A DNA stretch of 39,400 nucleotides from an uncultured Lactobacillus sp. (GTDB taxonomy: Bacteria; Bacillota; Bacilli; Lactobacillales; Lactobacillaceae), in assembly GCF_947367125.1 (NCBI RefSeq), contig NZ_CANBCQ010000027.1, positions 1 through 39,400 of the forward strand, in the 5' to 3' direction. Under the pieces are notes generated by a model, which was not told the origin of the DNA, did not search any database, and was given only the letters and a program-made list of their open reading frames with translations. This document shows positions 25,376 to 31,792 of the stretch, in pieces (the stretch's first letter is position 1; the number at the start of each line of letters is the position of its first letter). Position numbers and translations under genes: made by a program.

Positions 25376-25622
25376 GTTCCTTATCTTCCTTTACACCAAT
25401 CATCCTTGGTAGTTTCAAATTTGAGTCCTCTCTAGTATCCATAAATTTATTTGCATCAAGGACAACGCGAGCATTATCAACTATTGTGTGTGCAATTCCA
25501 TTCATGGCTTTGCTACGATCAATTTCTTTTTTCAGTTCATCATCTTTGATATCATCCTTGTCTAATCGAACCAGCTGATTAAACAGCATGTCATTAAGAT
25601 CACTTAAATTATTACTTGCCAT
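25368..25622 (-). CDS. Small phage protein, unknown function
   Basis: Encodes 84 residues, with GAGGTGA before the ATG. Acidic, helical (LNDMLFNQLVRLDKDDIKDD, then HTIVDNARVVLDANKFMD). Similar acidic helical proteins occur in early operons of lactobacillus phages, but no function is known to me. Confidence 0.65.
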   Translation of the reverse strand: MASNNLSDLNDMLFNQLVRLDKDDIKDDELKKEIDRSKAMNGIAHTIVDNARVVLDANKFMDTREDSNLKLPRMIGVKEDKEHD

Positions 25623-25645
25623 TTTTCACCTCAATAAAATCTTGC

Positions 25646-25879
25646 TTATAGCCAATCTGTCATTTCATACTTGGTATTCTCATCCAACTTTCGCCCGCAA
25701 TTAGGACAATACTTAATAGGATAAGGTAAGCCTTTAATCATTAAGTACCATTTACCATCCATTTCACTTAAATTAACGTGAAAATTGTTCATTGTGGATG
25801 CATATAAATCTGGTCCATCGTGAAAAGCATTCAATGTACTGCAAAGATAGCAGTTATTTGTTTTTAATGATGCGGTCAT
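25646..25879 (-). CDS. Zinc-ribbon protein, copy 1
   Basis: Encodes 77 residues, starting with an ATGA overlap with its upstream neighbour. It has a CYLC pair near the N-terminus and CPNCGRKLDE near the C-terminus, expected to hold one zinc ion. The middle contains EMDGKWYLMIKG. The neighbour 25876-26133 has the same layout, so the two look like a diverged tandem duplication. The function is unknown; such ribbons often bind nucleic acid or a partner protein. Confidence 0.72.
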   Translation of the reverse strand: MTASLKTNNCYLCSTLNAFHDGPDLYASTMNNFHVNLSEMDGKWYLMIKGLPYPIKYCPNCGRKLDENTKYEMTDWL

Positions 25880-26133
25880 TTATCTAGCCTTCTTCCACAC
25901 ATAGGACAACATTTGAAAGTATCAAGACCTATTTTGCTATAAGTTCCGTCTGGTCTTTCTTCATAAAAGCCAAAATATGTTCCTTGATTATCATGTAAAC
26001 TTAGTACTGCTTCAACATATCCATCTCGTTTTTTCATCATCACAGGTTTAAAAGGCCAATGGCAATATTCACATTTATTATCATTTTCAGCACGGTTTAA
26101 CTGCATTAATAAATCATCGAAATGAACTTTCAT
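25876..26133 (-). CDS. Zinc-ribbon protein, copy 2
   Basis: Encodes 85 residues, with AAAGGAG before the ATG, which overlaps the methyltransferase-like stop (TAATG). It has CEYC near residue 21 and CCPMCGRRLDK at the C-terminus, with a beta-rich middle (AVLSLHDNQGTYFGFYEERP). It shares the Cys-pair, beta middle and CPxCGR-L ending with the next gene. The function is unknown. Confidence 0.72.
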   Translation of the reverse strand: MKVHFDDLLMQLNRAENDNKCEYCHWPFKPVMMKKRDGYVEAVLSLHDNQGTYFGFYEERPDGTYSKIGLDTFKCCPMCGRRLDK

Positions 26134-26789
26134 TATTTAAACTCCTTTACCCAATTTCTAATATCAAACTCTTGCTGAATTTCTTCAGTATGAGGCAGTT
26201 TGATAATTTCACTGAAGCCCAACCAGTTATCAGTATCATTTCTGATGAAATAAGCTTCTTTTGCATCCCTTTCAAGGGAATTACATTGAATGACCACACC
26301 ATTCATTCCCCGAATTGCCATATTAAAAAGCAAAAATGGAATAGCCCTATCACTCATTTCTTCAGCTTGGTACCAATAATTTCTAGGATCATAAGTTAAA
26401 ATTGAGAATCCTGTATTCTTAGCAAACTCAGGCTTTAAGTGAACCGGATCTCTTAACCGGTCATTCCACCATCTTGTTATCAGAATTCCTCCTGTCCCTG
26501 CCGCAGGCTCATAGTAAGTTCCATTACGACTCTTTCCAACTAGGGATGTCATTAGATCAGCGATGCTTTGAGGGGTAAAATCTTGCTTTTTAGATTTGCG
26601 TTCTGCTTGTTCATCCTCAAAGTATTCATGGAACCAATCGAACTCCATATTTGTTGAAATTTCTAAGAACTTCTTGAATGTTTCTACTCTTTTTTGATTA
26701 TCAAGCATTAACTGCAGCATTCTTTCAGGTGCTTTATATGACTCATCGATGTCTAGCAAAGCATTCACTGTTTTTACATCAAATAACAT
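26133..26789 (-). CDS. N6-DNA methyltransferase-like protein lacking a visible catalytic motif
   Basis: Encodes 218 residues. The SAM-binding part is clear: QDFTPQSIADLMTSLVG, then motif I YYEPAAGTGGILI, as in HsdM-type N6-adenine methyltransferases. The expected (N/D)PP(Y/F) motif IV does not appear after it; the corresponding stretch reads VVIQCNSLERDAKEAYFIRN. It is also much shorter than HsdM. It may be a phage-specific reduced family, inactive as a methylase, or act on another substrate. It starts directly after the recombinase stop. No restriction enzyme gene is nearby. Confidence 0.7.
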   Translation of the reverse strand: MLFDVKTVNALLDIDESYKAPERMLQLMLDNQKRVETFKKFLEISTNMEFDWFHEYFEDEQAERKSKKQDFTPQSIADLMTSLVGKSRNGTYYEPAAGTGGILITRWWNDRLRDPVHLKPEFAKNTGFSILTYDPRNYWYQAEEMSDRAIPFLLFNMAIRGMNGVVIQCNSLERDAKEAYFIRNDTDNWLGFSEIIKLPHTEEIQQEFDIRNWVKEFK

Positions 26790-27779
26790 CTAGTCACCTA
26801 GCCCGTCCATAATCTTCACAATTTGTCTATTATCTTTCTCTCTCATTTCATCCAGCAAGTGGATATATGTCTTTTGCGTAGTAGTAGTGTCAGCATGCCC
26901 AAGTCTTTTAGCAACAGACTGAATTGAAACACCATTAGCGATTAGCAGGGATGCATGCGTATGCCTAAGATTATGAAAGGTGACTCTTGGAACTTTAGCT
27001 TCTTTACACAATCTAGATAAATAGCTGTCAATTGTTGCGTTATGAATTGCTACATACTTTTTAAATCGTTTGCGTGGCGGACGTGTCCTGTGTGTCATTT
27101 TCCAACTAGTCCATCTTTTAACGAAAATAGGTTCGTTCTTTGATACACCAAACATGTTTCTTCTTAAATCATCTTCAGCTTGTGAATCAATCGTAATTAC
27201 ACGATGGGAATACTTATTTTTTGTTTCCATGAAATCACTGTCGCAGCCAGCTTTATAATTCCAAGTTTTATTCACATAAACCGTGTGTTTATCAAAATCT
27301 ACATCCGCTGGCGTTAATCCCAACACCTCGGCAAACCTTAAACCAGTTCTTAGATCAAAGTCACACATATCAGCTATCGGATGATAGTGCTTTTCCAAAA
27401 CCTTTTCTAGACGTTGAACCTCATCAACTTCCAGATACATCTGGCGTGTGGCCTTATGCTTAACTTGACTTGAGGCTACAACTTTATAAGTCGGATCTCT
27501 TGCAACCCATCCTTCATATGCTGCATCCCTTAATGGAGCTTGAATGTGGTGTAGGAAGTCCTTAACTGTTTCTAGCTCATGGGTTTCACCGTATTTGTTA
27601 ACGATCTTTTGCACATCCGTTCTAGTTAATTTGTCTAAATACAGATTTGGGGCATTTTCTTTAAGCCAGCGCTGAACTTGCTCATATTTGATATAAGTTA
27701 CATCGCGTATTTTCTGGCTTTTCCAAACAGTGATCCATTCTTTGTAATATCTGAATAGCTTAATATGTCTTTTAGCCAT
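26790..27779 (-). CDS. Second tyrosine recombinase, in the early operon
   Basis: Encodes 329 residues, with TAGGTGA before the ATG. The catalytic residues are all visible: Arg148 in RTGLRFAEVLGL, His269 and Arg272 in FHNLRHTHASLL, a GH pair in AKRLGHADTTTT, and nucleophile Tyr305 in KTYIHLL. An N-terminal SAM-like core-binding domain (about 1-110) precedes it. It is distinct from the integrase at the prophage end, lies on the opposite strand and belongs to the lytic operon. It could resolve multimers, invert a segment, or be an acquired integrase. Active-site residues suggest it is functional. Confidence 0.9.
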   Translation of the reverse strand: MAKRHIKLFRYYKEWITVWKSQKIRDVTYIKYEQVQRWLKENAPNLYLDKLTRTDVQKIVNKYGETHELETVKDFLHHIQAPLRDAAYEGWVARDPTYKVVASSQVKHKATRQMYLEVDEVQRLEKVLEKHYHPIADMCDFDLRTGLRFAEVLGLTPADVDFDKHTVYVNKTWNYKAGCDSDFMETKNKYSHRVITIDSQAEDDLRRNMFGVSKNEPIFVKRWTSWKMTHRTRPPRKRFKKYVAIHNATIDSYLSRLCKEAKVPRVTFHNLRHTHASLLIANGVSIQSVAKRLGHADTTTTQKTYIHLLDEMREKDNRQIVKIMDGLGD

Positions 27780-27787
27780 TAGATCAC

Positions 27788-28039
27788 CTACTTAGTGCCG
27801 TTATCTAGAAGACTCATTTGTCCCTTAACTGGCTTATCCTTATCGTCATCAACCGGAAGCTCCGTTTGATCACTTACAAAAATGGCTGTTGCACCGTCTT
27901 TAAGCATTGCAGCCAAACGATTTAGATCAACTGTCTTTCTTTCAGCAGTAAAGCTAATGCTTACGCCGTCTCTATTAATACTCAAACTAGTTTTAAATTT
28001 CCCATGGCACTTAACAGTCGCTCTTTTTAATTCAGTCAT
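27788..28039 (-). CDS. Small phage protein, unknown function
   Basis: Encodes 83 residues starting at ATG 28039, seven bases after GGAGG; a longer frame from 28072 lacks such a site. It has a beta-rich body (VKCHGKFKTSLSINRDGVSI, then DGATAIFVSD) and a flexible C-terminus ending MSLLDNGTK. The short QMSLLD end resembles a sliding-clamp binding motif (Q-x-x-L-x-x type), but this is weak. It overlaps its upstream neighbour by 8 bp. Confidence 0.65.
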   Translation of the reverse strand: MTELKRATVKCHGKFKTSLSINRDGVSISFTAERKTVDLNRLAAMLKDGATAIFVSDQTELPVDDDKDKPVKGQMSLLDNGTK

Positions 28040-28355
28040 TTTTATCCTCCATTGCTGACATAACTTTGGCAAAATTCCAGCCCATAATCATTGCTTCTTT
28101 AGCAAAGCGACCTGATTCACCTTTTAATGAGCTTGCCAGGACATTATCCGCTACATCTCCGAAGCCCAAGCCAACTTCATCACGAATGTTATCAATCAAG
28201 TAACTCAATGCAGAAATTCTAATTTTGTCTGTCATTGCTCCACCTGATAAATGTTGATTATCAGTCAAACGTTCAATTGGAGCATAGCTAACAAACTTAG
28301 CTGCTGTAATAATATTTAAAATGCGCTGTTCATCAATCATTCTCTTAGTTTTCAT
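28032..28355 (-). CDS. Small phage protein, unknown function
   Basis: Encodes 107 residues from ATG 28355, with GGGAGG seven bases before and an ATGA overlap with the previous gene. Helical throughout (RISALSYLIDNIRDEVGLGF, then FAKEAMIMGWNFAKVM). No family is recognised. It lies two genes after the replication initiator, so a replication accessory role is possible. Confidence 0.65.
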   Translation of the reverse strand: MKTKRMIDEQRILNIITAAKFVSYAPIERLTDNQHLSGGAMTDKIRISALSYLIDNIRDEVGLGFGDVADNVLASSLKGESGRFAKEAMIMGWNFAKVMSAMEDKND

Positions 28356-28636
28356 GCAAGTGCCTCCCACTTCTTAAATCCTTTATAAACAACAGGCGTA
28401 TCAGCACTAATTCTAGTAACTAGATCACTGTTATTAATCTGAATTACGAACTCTGCGTTGCCAATTTCTGCTTCTTTGTTAGGTCTATATGTCCTAAGAT
28501 CTTTAGTTACTTTTCTGATCCCGTGATTTGCAAGTGAAGACGTGGTGAATGTTCTAAACAGCCATTCTGGAGTAGTTACAATTCCAGCTGGTAAATAAAC
28601 CAGCACTTTCTTGCTGATGTTTTTGTCATTATGCAT
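28352..28636 (-). CDS. Small phage protein, unknown function
   Basis: Encodes 94 residues. Its ATG overlaps the end of the initiator gene by 8 bp, with GGAGGT 11 bases upstream. Content: VLVYLPAGIVTTPEWLFRTF, basic middle, then beta strands (AEFVIQINNSDLVTRI). No family is recognised. Close coupling to the initiator suggests shared timing. Confidence 0.65.
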   Translation of the reverse strand: MHNDKNISKKVLVYLPAGIVTTPEWLFRTFTTSSLANHGIRKVTKDLRTYRPNKEAEIGNAEFVIQINNSDLVTRISADTPVVYKGFKKWEALA

Positions 28637-29450
28637 TTATGTCTTCTACCTCCGGTAAATTTCTGATTGAGCTGATAAAGTAGCCGGCTGGATACTGCTT
28701 AGCAAAGATTGCTACGTTGTCAATAATCGGATCCAGCTGTTTTTCAAGCTGCTCAATTGATTTAGAGCCAATAGCTTTAGCTAATTGGGCACGCTCCGAA
28801 TTAGAAAAAGCGACCATCGGATTATGCCATTTAACCCTAGCTTGATTGAATTTAAAAATTATTTTATTTAGTTTTTCATCTCTCTCATAATCAAGAGCTG
28901 GGGATTTATCCACAGTTCTAGTTTTAGGGAGAGGTTTAGAGAGAGATAAACTAAGTATTTTATCTAGTAAGTATTTAGTCTGGTTAGTATTTAGTAGTGT
29001 CGGATTTTCCAACATAGGTTTTTCCAACGTTGGATTTTCCGACTTAGGTAACTTAAACTTATACACAGCTTTAATAATTGTTTTTCTTTTTTTAGTTTTA
29101 GACTTAGCTGCCTTTTTAGCCTTCTTTTCTGCAGCTTCAGCAATCCAAGCAGTATTTGGCTCTTGTGATAATAGCCACTCATTCTGACTAGTTAAATGGC
29201 CATTCTTATCACGTTTACGACTACGTCGTAAATAACCGGACGCTTCAAGCTCTGCAAGACCAGTTAACACTTGATCTCTGCTTCCCTTAGAATGCTTAGC
29301 TACTTCTGAAGCATAGAAGTTCCAGTTATCTGGTCGACTCCATAAATAAGTGAAAAGCCCTTTGGCTTTCCACGATAGTTTTGTGTCTTCAATTACAGTG
29401 TTATCAATCACTGTATACTTAGTTTTGTAAACTTTTTTAATCTTCGGCAT
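28629..29450 (-). CDS. Replication initiator / replisome organiser-like protein
   Basis: Encodes 273 residues, with AGAGG before the ATG. Residues 1-100 form a winged-helix: WKAKGLFTYLWSRPDNWNFY, then VAKHSKGSRDQVLTGLAELE and SGYLRRSRKRD, typical of the N-terminal domain of Firmicute phage replication proteins. Residues 105-135 are Lys/Ala-rich. The segment PTLEKPMLENPTLLN is encoded by tandem DNA repeats (28999-29043) that probably form the origin. The C-terminus (VKWHNPMVAFSNSERAQLAK, then YPAGYFISSI) resembles the end of DnaD-like proteins. No helicase or helicase loader is seen nearby. Confidence 0.82.
   Translation of the reverse strand: MPKIKKVYKTKYTVIDNTVIEDTKLSWKAKGLFTYLWSRPDNWNFYASEVAKHSKGSRDQVLTGLAELEASGYLRRSRKRDKNGHLTSQNEWLLSQEPNTAWIAEAAEKKAKKAAKSKTKKRKTIIKAVYKFKLPKSENPTLEKPMLENPTLLNTNQTKYLLDKILSLSLSKPLPKTRTVDKSPALDYERDEKLNKIIFKFNQARVKWHNPMVAFSNSERAQLAKAIGSKSIEQLEKQLDPIIDNVAIFAKQYPAGYFISSIRNLPEVEDINA
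28931..29043. repeat. Repeats inside the initiator gene: candidate replication origin
   Basis: Positions 28999-29043 are three abutting 15-bp repeats (GTCGGATTTTCCAAC, ATAGGTTTTTCCAAC, GTTGGATTTTCCGAC), sharing the core GGnTTTTCC. To the left, 28931-28998 is AT-rich with three spaced AAGTATTT/TAGTATTT elements. Iterons plus an AT-rich stretch inside the initiator gene are the classic layout of phage origins. Confidence 0.75.
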
Positions 29451-29468
29451 GTATGTTTCCTCTTACGG

Positions 29469-29544
29469 TGGTATACTTGTTAAGGATTATCAATTTATCT
29501 TATGTGTTTGACACGTTACCTGATTTCAGGTAGCGTGTTTTTTT
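29469..29544 (+). ncRNA. Candidate small plus-strand RNA antisense to the initiator leader
   Basis: An extended -10 element TGGTATACT (29469-29477) points rightwards and would start RNA near 29484. Sixty bases later comes a strong terminator: ACACGTTACCTG and CAGGTAGCGTGT (12 pairs, one G-T) with a four-base loop and seven T. The RNA would pair with the leader of the minus-strand initiator transcript and the 3' end of the 42-residue gene. No plus-strand protein gene explains the terminator. Confidence 0.4.
29511..29544 (+). terminator. Orphan plus-strand terminator in the early minus-strand region
   Basis: A 12-pair stem (29511-29522 with 29527-29538), loop ATTT, then a T7 run to 29544. On the opposite strand there is no T-tract after the stem, so it acts on plus-strand RNA, although all protein genes here are on the minus strand. 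Confidence 0.7.
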
Positions 29545-29644
29545 GCAGTTTGGTCAAAATAGTTTCTTTTGCCCAAATGTCATTATTGCGGTCAAACAAA
29601 GCATTGCTGCTATGTAGCAAATTATTGAAAGTTTGTTCTGTCAT
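29516..29644 (-). CDS. 42-residue acidic/helical small protein
   Basis: ATG 29644 follows AGGAGGG at seven bases. The product MTEQTFNNLLHSSNALFDRN continues with NNDIWAKETILTKLQ and ends in LPEIR. A clean ribosome binding site and protein-like composition support it; no family is known. Its last codons lie inside the plus-strand terminator hairpin. Confidence 0.6.
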   Translation of the reverse strand: MTEQTFNNLLHSSNALFDRNNDIWAKETILTKLQKNTLPEIR

Positions 29645-29656
29645 TGTTCATCCCTC

Positions 29657-29767
29657 CTACATTCCAGTTGCAAGGACATCAGGGACACAATACAGACCTA
29701 AGACCGCTAAAGTGATTAATGCTACGTACATCACGACAACTACCGTTTCTTTCTTGTCATAGTTCAA
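29657..29767 (-). CDS. Possible 36-residue single-span membrane protein
   Basis: A frame from TTG 29767 encodes KKETVVVVMYVALITLAVLG followed by LYCVPDVLATGM, one clear membrane helix. The site AGGAG is only two bases before the TTG, which is too close, while it is well placed for an ATG at 29760 in another frame that stops after six codons. Either the start is unusual, or a base has been lost or gained. Confidence 0.35.
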   Translation of the reverse strand: MNYDKKETVVVVMYVALITLAVLGLYCVPDVLATGM

Positions 29768-29772
29768 TTCTC

Positions 29773-30009
29773 CTAATTTTGTAGATCACGCAAATGCGGA
29801 TCCATATGTTTTTCTTCAAAGTTCTTTGACTGCCAGATCAAGAACTTTTGCCAACGAGGTTCAATAATAAAAGTTGACCGTGTTGATACTCTTACAATCG
29901 CATCCCTATAAGGGGATGCTTCACACTTTTGGCGCCAAGTAGCCCAAGTTTGAGCCTTTAGACCATAATCTTCTTGAATCTGCTTGGGCGTCTTCCAGCC
30001 GTTTGCCAT
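29773..30009 (-). CDS. Small helix-turn-helix protein (excisionase/DUF771-like)
   Basis: Encodes 78 residues from ATG 30009, which overlaps the preceding stop as TGATG; a TTG one codon earlier is the alternative. It begins MANGWKTPKQIQEDYGLKAQ, a MerR-like helix-turn-helix, followed by TWATWRQKCEASPYRDAIVR and an aromatic part (PRWQKFLIWQSKNFEEK). Proteins of this kind lie in early operons of lactic phages and may be excisionases or regulators. Confidence 0.68.
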   Translation of the reverse strand: MANGWKTPKQIQEDYGLKAQTWATWRQKCEASPYRDAIVRVSTRSTFIIEPRWQKFLIWQSKNFEEKHMDPHLRDLQN

Positions 30010-30140
30010 CAACGGTAATCATCTCCTTTCATGTGCATATACTCAGAAATGATGGCCTTCATTGCTTGAGGATCACTGTCTTGATCCAACTTACGACCAA
30101 TATACTTTTTCATCTTTTCAAGTAAATCTTCATCAGTCAC
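30009..30140 (-). CDS. 43-residue small helical protein
   Basis: GTG 30140 follows AAGGTGAG; the frame reads MTDEDLLEKMKKYIGRKLDQ, then DSDPQAMKAIISEYMHMKGD and DYR, and stops at 30009, overlapping the next gene by one base (TGATG). The arrangement indicates coupled translation. No function is known. Confidence 0.62.
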   Translation of the reverse strand: MTDEDLLEKMKKYIGRKLDQDSDPQAMKAIISEYMHMKGDDYR

Positions 30141-30204
30141 GTTTCTCACCTTCTTTCAAATGTTTTGACTATTTTCTCAGACGGGGCGTTACCTCTGATT
30201 TCTC

Positions 30205-30230
30205 TGTTAGAATTGAATTAGAGAGGAGGT
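30205..30230 (+). promoter_or_regulatory. Extended -10 promoter and RBS for the plus-strand 86-residue gene
   Basis: TGTTAGAAT (30205-30213) is an extended -10 element without a convincing -35; GAGGAGGT follows at 30223-30230, eight bases before the ATG. This gives the 30239 gene a promoter of its own, opposite to the surrounding early operon. Confidence 0.5.
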
Positions 30231-30238
30231 GACTATAC

Positions 30239-30499
30239 ATGAAAATCATTTCATATAATCAAATTCCGTTTAATGAATTAACCAAAGATTACATGTTTGC
30301 AGAAAGAATGACTTTTAAACCCGTAAAGCCATTTAGTGCTCAGATCATTGCCCAATCAGCAGGTGAAGATAAATTTGGCAACTCCTACTTATATCAAGAA
30401 TGGGACAATGGAAATAAAGCTTTTTTACTTAGGCATGTAACTGGTAATCCACCTATGAACCATATCAAGGCAAATTATGAACTCGAACCTGATGAATAA
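30239..30499 (+). CDS. Plus-strand 86-residue protein of unknown function (candidate moron)
   Basis: Encodes 86 residues (MKIISYNQIPFNELTKDYMF; ends KANYELEPDE) with a strong ribosome binding site. It is transcribed against the early operon, and its 3' end overlaps the converging 51-residue gene by 25 bp. A single gene with its own promoter in the opposite direction is typical of a moron, expressed in the lysogen. No family is recognised. It could act in superinfection control, but nothing in the sequence shows this. Confidence 0.68.
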   Translation: MKIISYNQIPFNELTKDYMFAERMTFKPVKPFSAQIIAQSAGEDKFGNSYLYQEWDNGNKAFLLRHVTGNPPMNHIKANYELEPDE

Positions 30500-30630
30500 A
30501 TTGAGCCATCAGGCAATATGCCAAAGGAACCATTTTTATCTTTAGAATGAATTCCTTTTAAAGAGGAAGCTGCAGTATTTTTAGGCTGTGGCTTTTTCTT
30601 TGCTTTCAAACACACTTCTCTAATTGTCAT
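30475..30630 (-). CDS. 51-residue basic small protein
   Basis: ATG 30630 overlaps the stop of the XRE gene (ATGA) and follows AAGGAGG. Product: MTIREVCLKAKKKPQPKNTA, then ASSLKGIHSKDKNGSFGILP and a Ser-rich end. It is basic and probably flexible at the N-terminus. The function is unknown. Confidence 0.6.
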   Translation of the reverse strand: MTIREVCLKAKKKPQPKNTAASSLKGIHSKDKNGSFGILPDGSIYSSGSSS

Positions 30631-30830
30631 TTCGTCGCCTCCTTGTCTCTCAAGTCATCTAGGCTTACTTTTAGAGCGTCTGCAATCTTACAAGCATTGG
30701 TAAAGCTAGGATCAGATTGCTTTGTTCGATAATTTCTAAGTGTGTTATCTGGAATACCTGTCAGTTTTGACAAACGATAAACAGTAAGTGATTTTGCCTT
30801 CAACAATGTCTCAACTTTGTTCCACATCAT
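30627..30830 (-). CDS. XRE-family helix-turn-helix regulator
   Basis: Start set at ATG 30830 (67 residues) after AAAGGAAA; a longer frame to 30941 would add a hydrophobic stretch that crosses the divergent promoter region. The domain is compact: WNKVETLLKAKSLTVYRLSK, LTGIPDNTLRNYRTKQSDPS and ACKIADALKVSLDDL, a complete Cro/C1-type fold. It is a second small repressor of the early region, apart from cro, and faces the DUF2321-like gene across an inverted repeat at 30896-30917. Confidence 0.8.
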   Translation of the reverse strand: MMWNKVETLLKAKSLTVYRLSKLTGIPDNTLRNYRTKQSDPSFTNACKIADALKVSLDDLRDKEATK

Positions 30831-30895
30831 ATTGTGTTTTCCTTTCTTGATAGCCACTATATTCAGTGATAAACTAGTTAAGCTTAAGATTGCTC

Positions 30896-30917
30896 TATAA
30901 AGTAGTGATACTTTATA
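30896..30917. promoter_or_regulatory. Operator-like inverted repeat in a divergent promoter
   Basis: TATAAAGTA and TACTTTATA form a perfect nine-pair inverted repeat around GTGA. It overlaps the likely -10 (TTATAT, with TTGCTC upstream as -35) of the rightward DUF2321-like gene, and lies between that gene and the leftward XRE gene. A palindromic site here suggests that the XRE protein controls both directions. Confidence 0.55.
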
Positions 30918-30933
30918 TATAAGGAGGGAAAAT

Positions 30934-31404
30934 ATGGACATTCAATATAAGCAAATTATTTGTCTAAATGGACATCAATTAACTGATGGTGCTGATTGGA
31001 ATAAACCAGTAACTGGATACTGCAAAAAATGTGGTAAAAAGTTAATTGATTCCTGCCCAAATTGTCATTCAGTCATTAGGGGATACTACTATGCTGATGG
31101 TTTTGTAGTACTTGGTAGGCACTCAGTTTCCGTCCCAAAATATTGCGAAACTTGTGGTAAACCTTTTCCGTGGACAGAGACATCCATTAAGGCACTAGAA
31201 AATTTACTAACTTTATCACAGCTAGATCAGCAAGAGCAAAACGAACTAAAAGAAGCTATCCCTGATTTAGTAAGTGATACGCCAAAAACTAAATTAGCTG
31301 CTTATAAATGGAAAAAGTTTGGCAAGCCTATCCTAGATGTTGCAAAGGATATTTTGGTTGGCATTGCCACCGAAGCTACTATAAAAACAATTTATCCTAA
31401 TTAA
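30934..31404 (+). CDS. DUF2321-like zinc-ribbon protein
   Basis: Encodes 156 residues, with AAGGAGGG before the ATG. The first 85 residues resemble DUF2321: ICLNGHQLTDGADW, then CKKCGKKLIDSCPNCHSVIR and YCETCGKPFPW, giving at least three Cys pairs for zinc. The remainder is helical (LDQQEQNELKEAIPDL) and ends in a weakly hydrophobic segment (DVAKDILVGIATEATIKTIY). It has its own promoter and lies opposite to the early genes. The function of DUF2321 is unknown. Confidence 0.78.
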   Translation: MDIQYKQIICLNGHQLTDGADWNKPVTGYCKKCGKKLIDSCPNCHSVIRGYYYADGFVVLGRHSVSVPKYCETCGKPFPWTETSIKALENLLTLSQLDQQEQNELKEAIPDLVSDTPKTKLAAYKWKKFGKPILDVAKDILVGIATEATIKTIYPN

Positions 31405-31531
31405 GTCTATGACCACAGTTTTCACAGTAATTGCCATTATGAACAACATGACGACAATATTTACAAACAATTAAATATTTTTTAGCTATTAGCATTGCAG
31501 TTTCTTTGTCTGCGATGCTTTTCTTTTCCAT
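31397..31531 (-). CDS. 44-residue zinc-ribbon protein
   Basis: ATG 31531 follows AAGGAG. The product starts MEKKSIADKETAMLIAKKYL and has two Cys pairs, CKYC and CENCGHRLN, enough for one zinc. It is the first gene after cro in the early operon, and its end overlaps the converging DUF2321-like gene by 8 bp. Its C-terminal C-x-x-C-G ending resembles the two zinc-ribbon genes at 25646-26133. Confidence 0.65.
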   Translation of the reverse strand: MEKKSIADKETAMLIAKKYLIVCKYCRHVVHNGNYCENCGHRLN

Positions 31532-31548
31532 TTCGTTTTCTCCTTCCA

Positions 31549-31565
31549 CTACATTTTATCCGTAG
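31549..31565. promoter_or_regulatory. Fourth operator copy inside the 3' end of cro
   Basis: Read on the minus strand this is CTACGGATAAAATGTAG; positions 31799-31814 on the plus strand read CTACGGATAAAATGTA, a 16-base exact match in inverted orientation, about 250 bp away. It may be an auxiliary site for repressor looping. Confidence 0.65.
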
Positions 31566-31758
31566 TATCAGAATAAAAAATAATCTGATCAAAAGGAACA
31601 CCAGTTAAATTAGAAAACATCTCTGCCGTTCTAATTCTCATAGGAGTAGTACCATTCTCATAATTTCTATAGGTATTCAATCCTACATGAAGGTGCTTAG
31701 CCATATCTGCTTGACTAAAGTCAGCATAATTTCTTGCTTGCTTCAATGTGAATTTCAC
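31549..31758 (-). CDS. cro: Cro-like repressor (XRE family)
   Basis: Encodes 69 residues from GTG 31758, eight bases behind AAAGGAGG. Fold: FTLKQARNYADFSQADMAKH, LHVGLNTYRNYENGTTPMRI and RTAEMFSNLTGVPFDQIIF. It diverges from the CI gene and is read from a strong promoter with perfect TTGACA. Its product should shut off CI during lytic growth. The last codons (Thr-Thr-Asp-Lys-Met-stop) are formed by a copy of the 17-bp operator sequence, so coding and regulatory roles overlap. Confidence 0.88.
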   Translation of the reverse strand: MKFTLKQARNYADFSQADMAKHLHVGLNTYRNYENGTTPMRIRTAEMFSNLTGVPFDQIIFYSDTTDKM

Positions 31759-31792
31759 TCAACTAACCTCCTTTTCATTCGCTACATCTAAT

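Noticed and set aside
27900-28700. Helicase or helicase loader in the replication module
   Set aside because: The genes after the initiator are small and lack Walker motifs.
29502-29762. Plus-strand frame of 86 codons
   Set aside because: It overlaps two minus-strand small genes with good ribosome binding sites, has none itself, and is interrupted in RNA by the terminator at 29511-29544.
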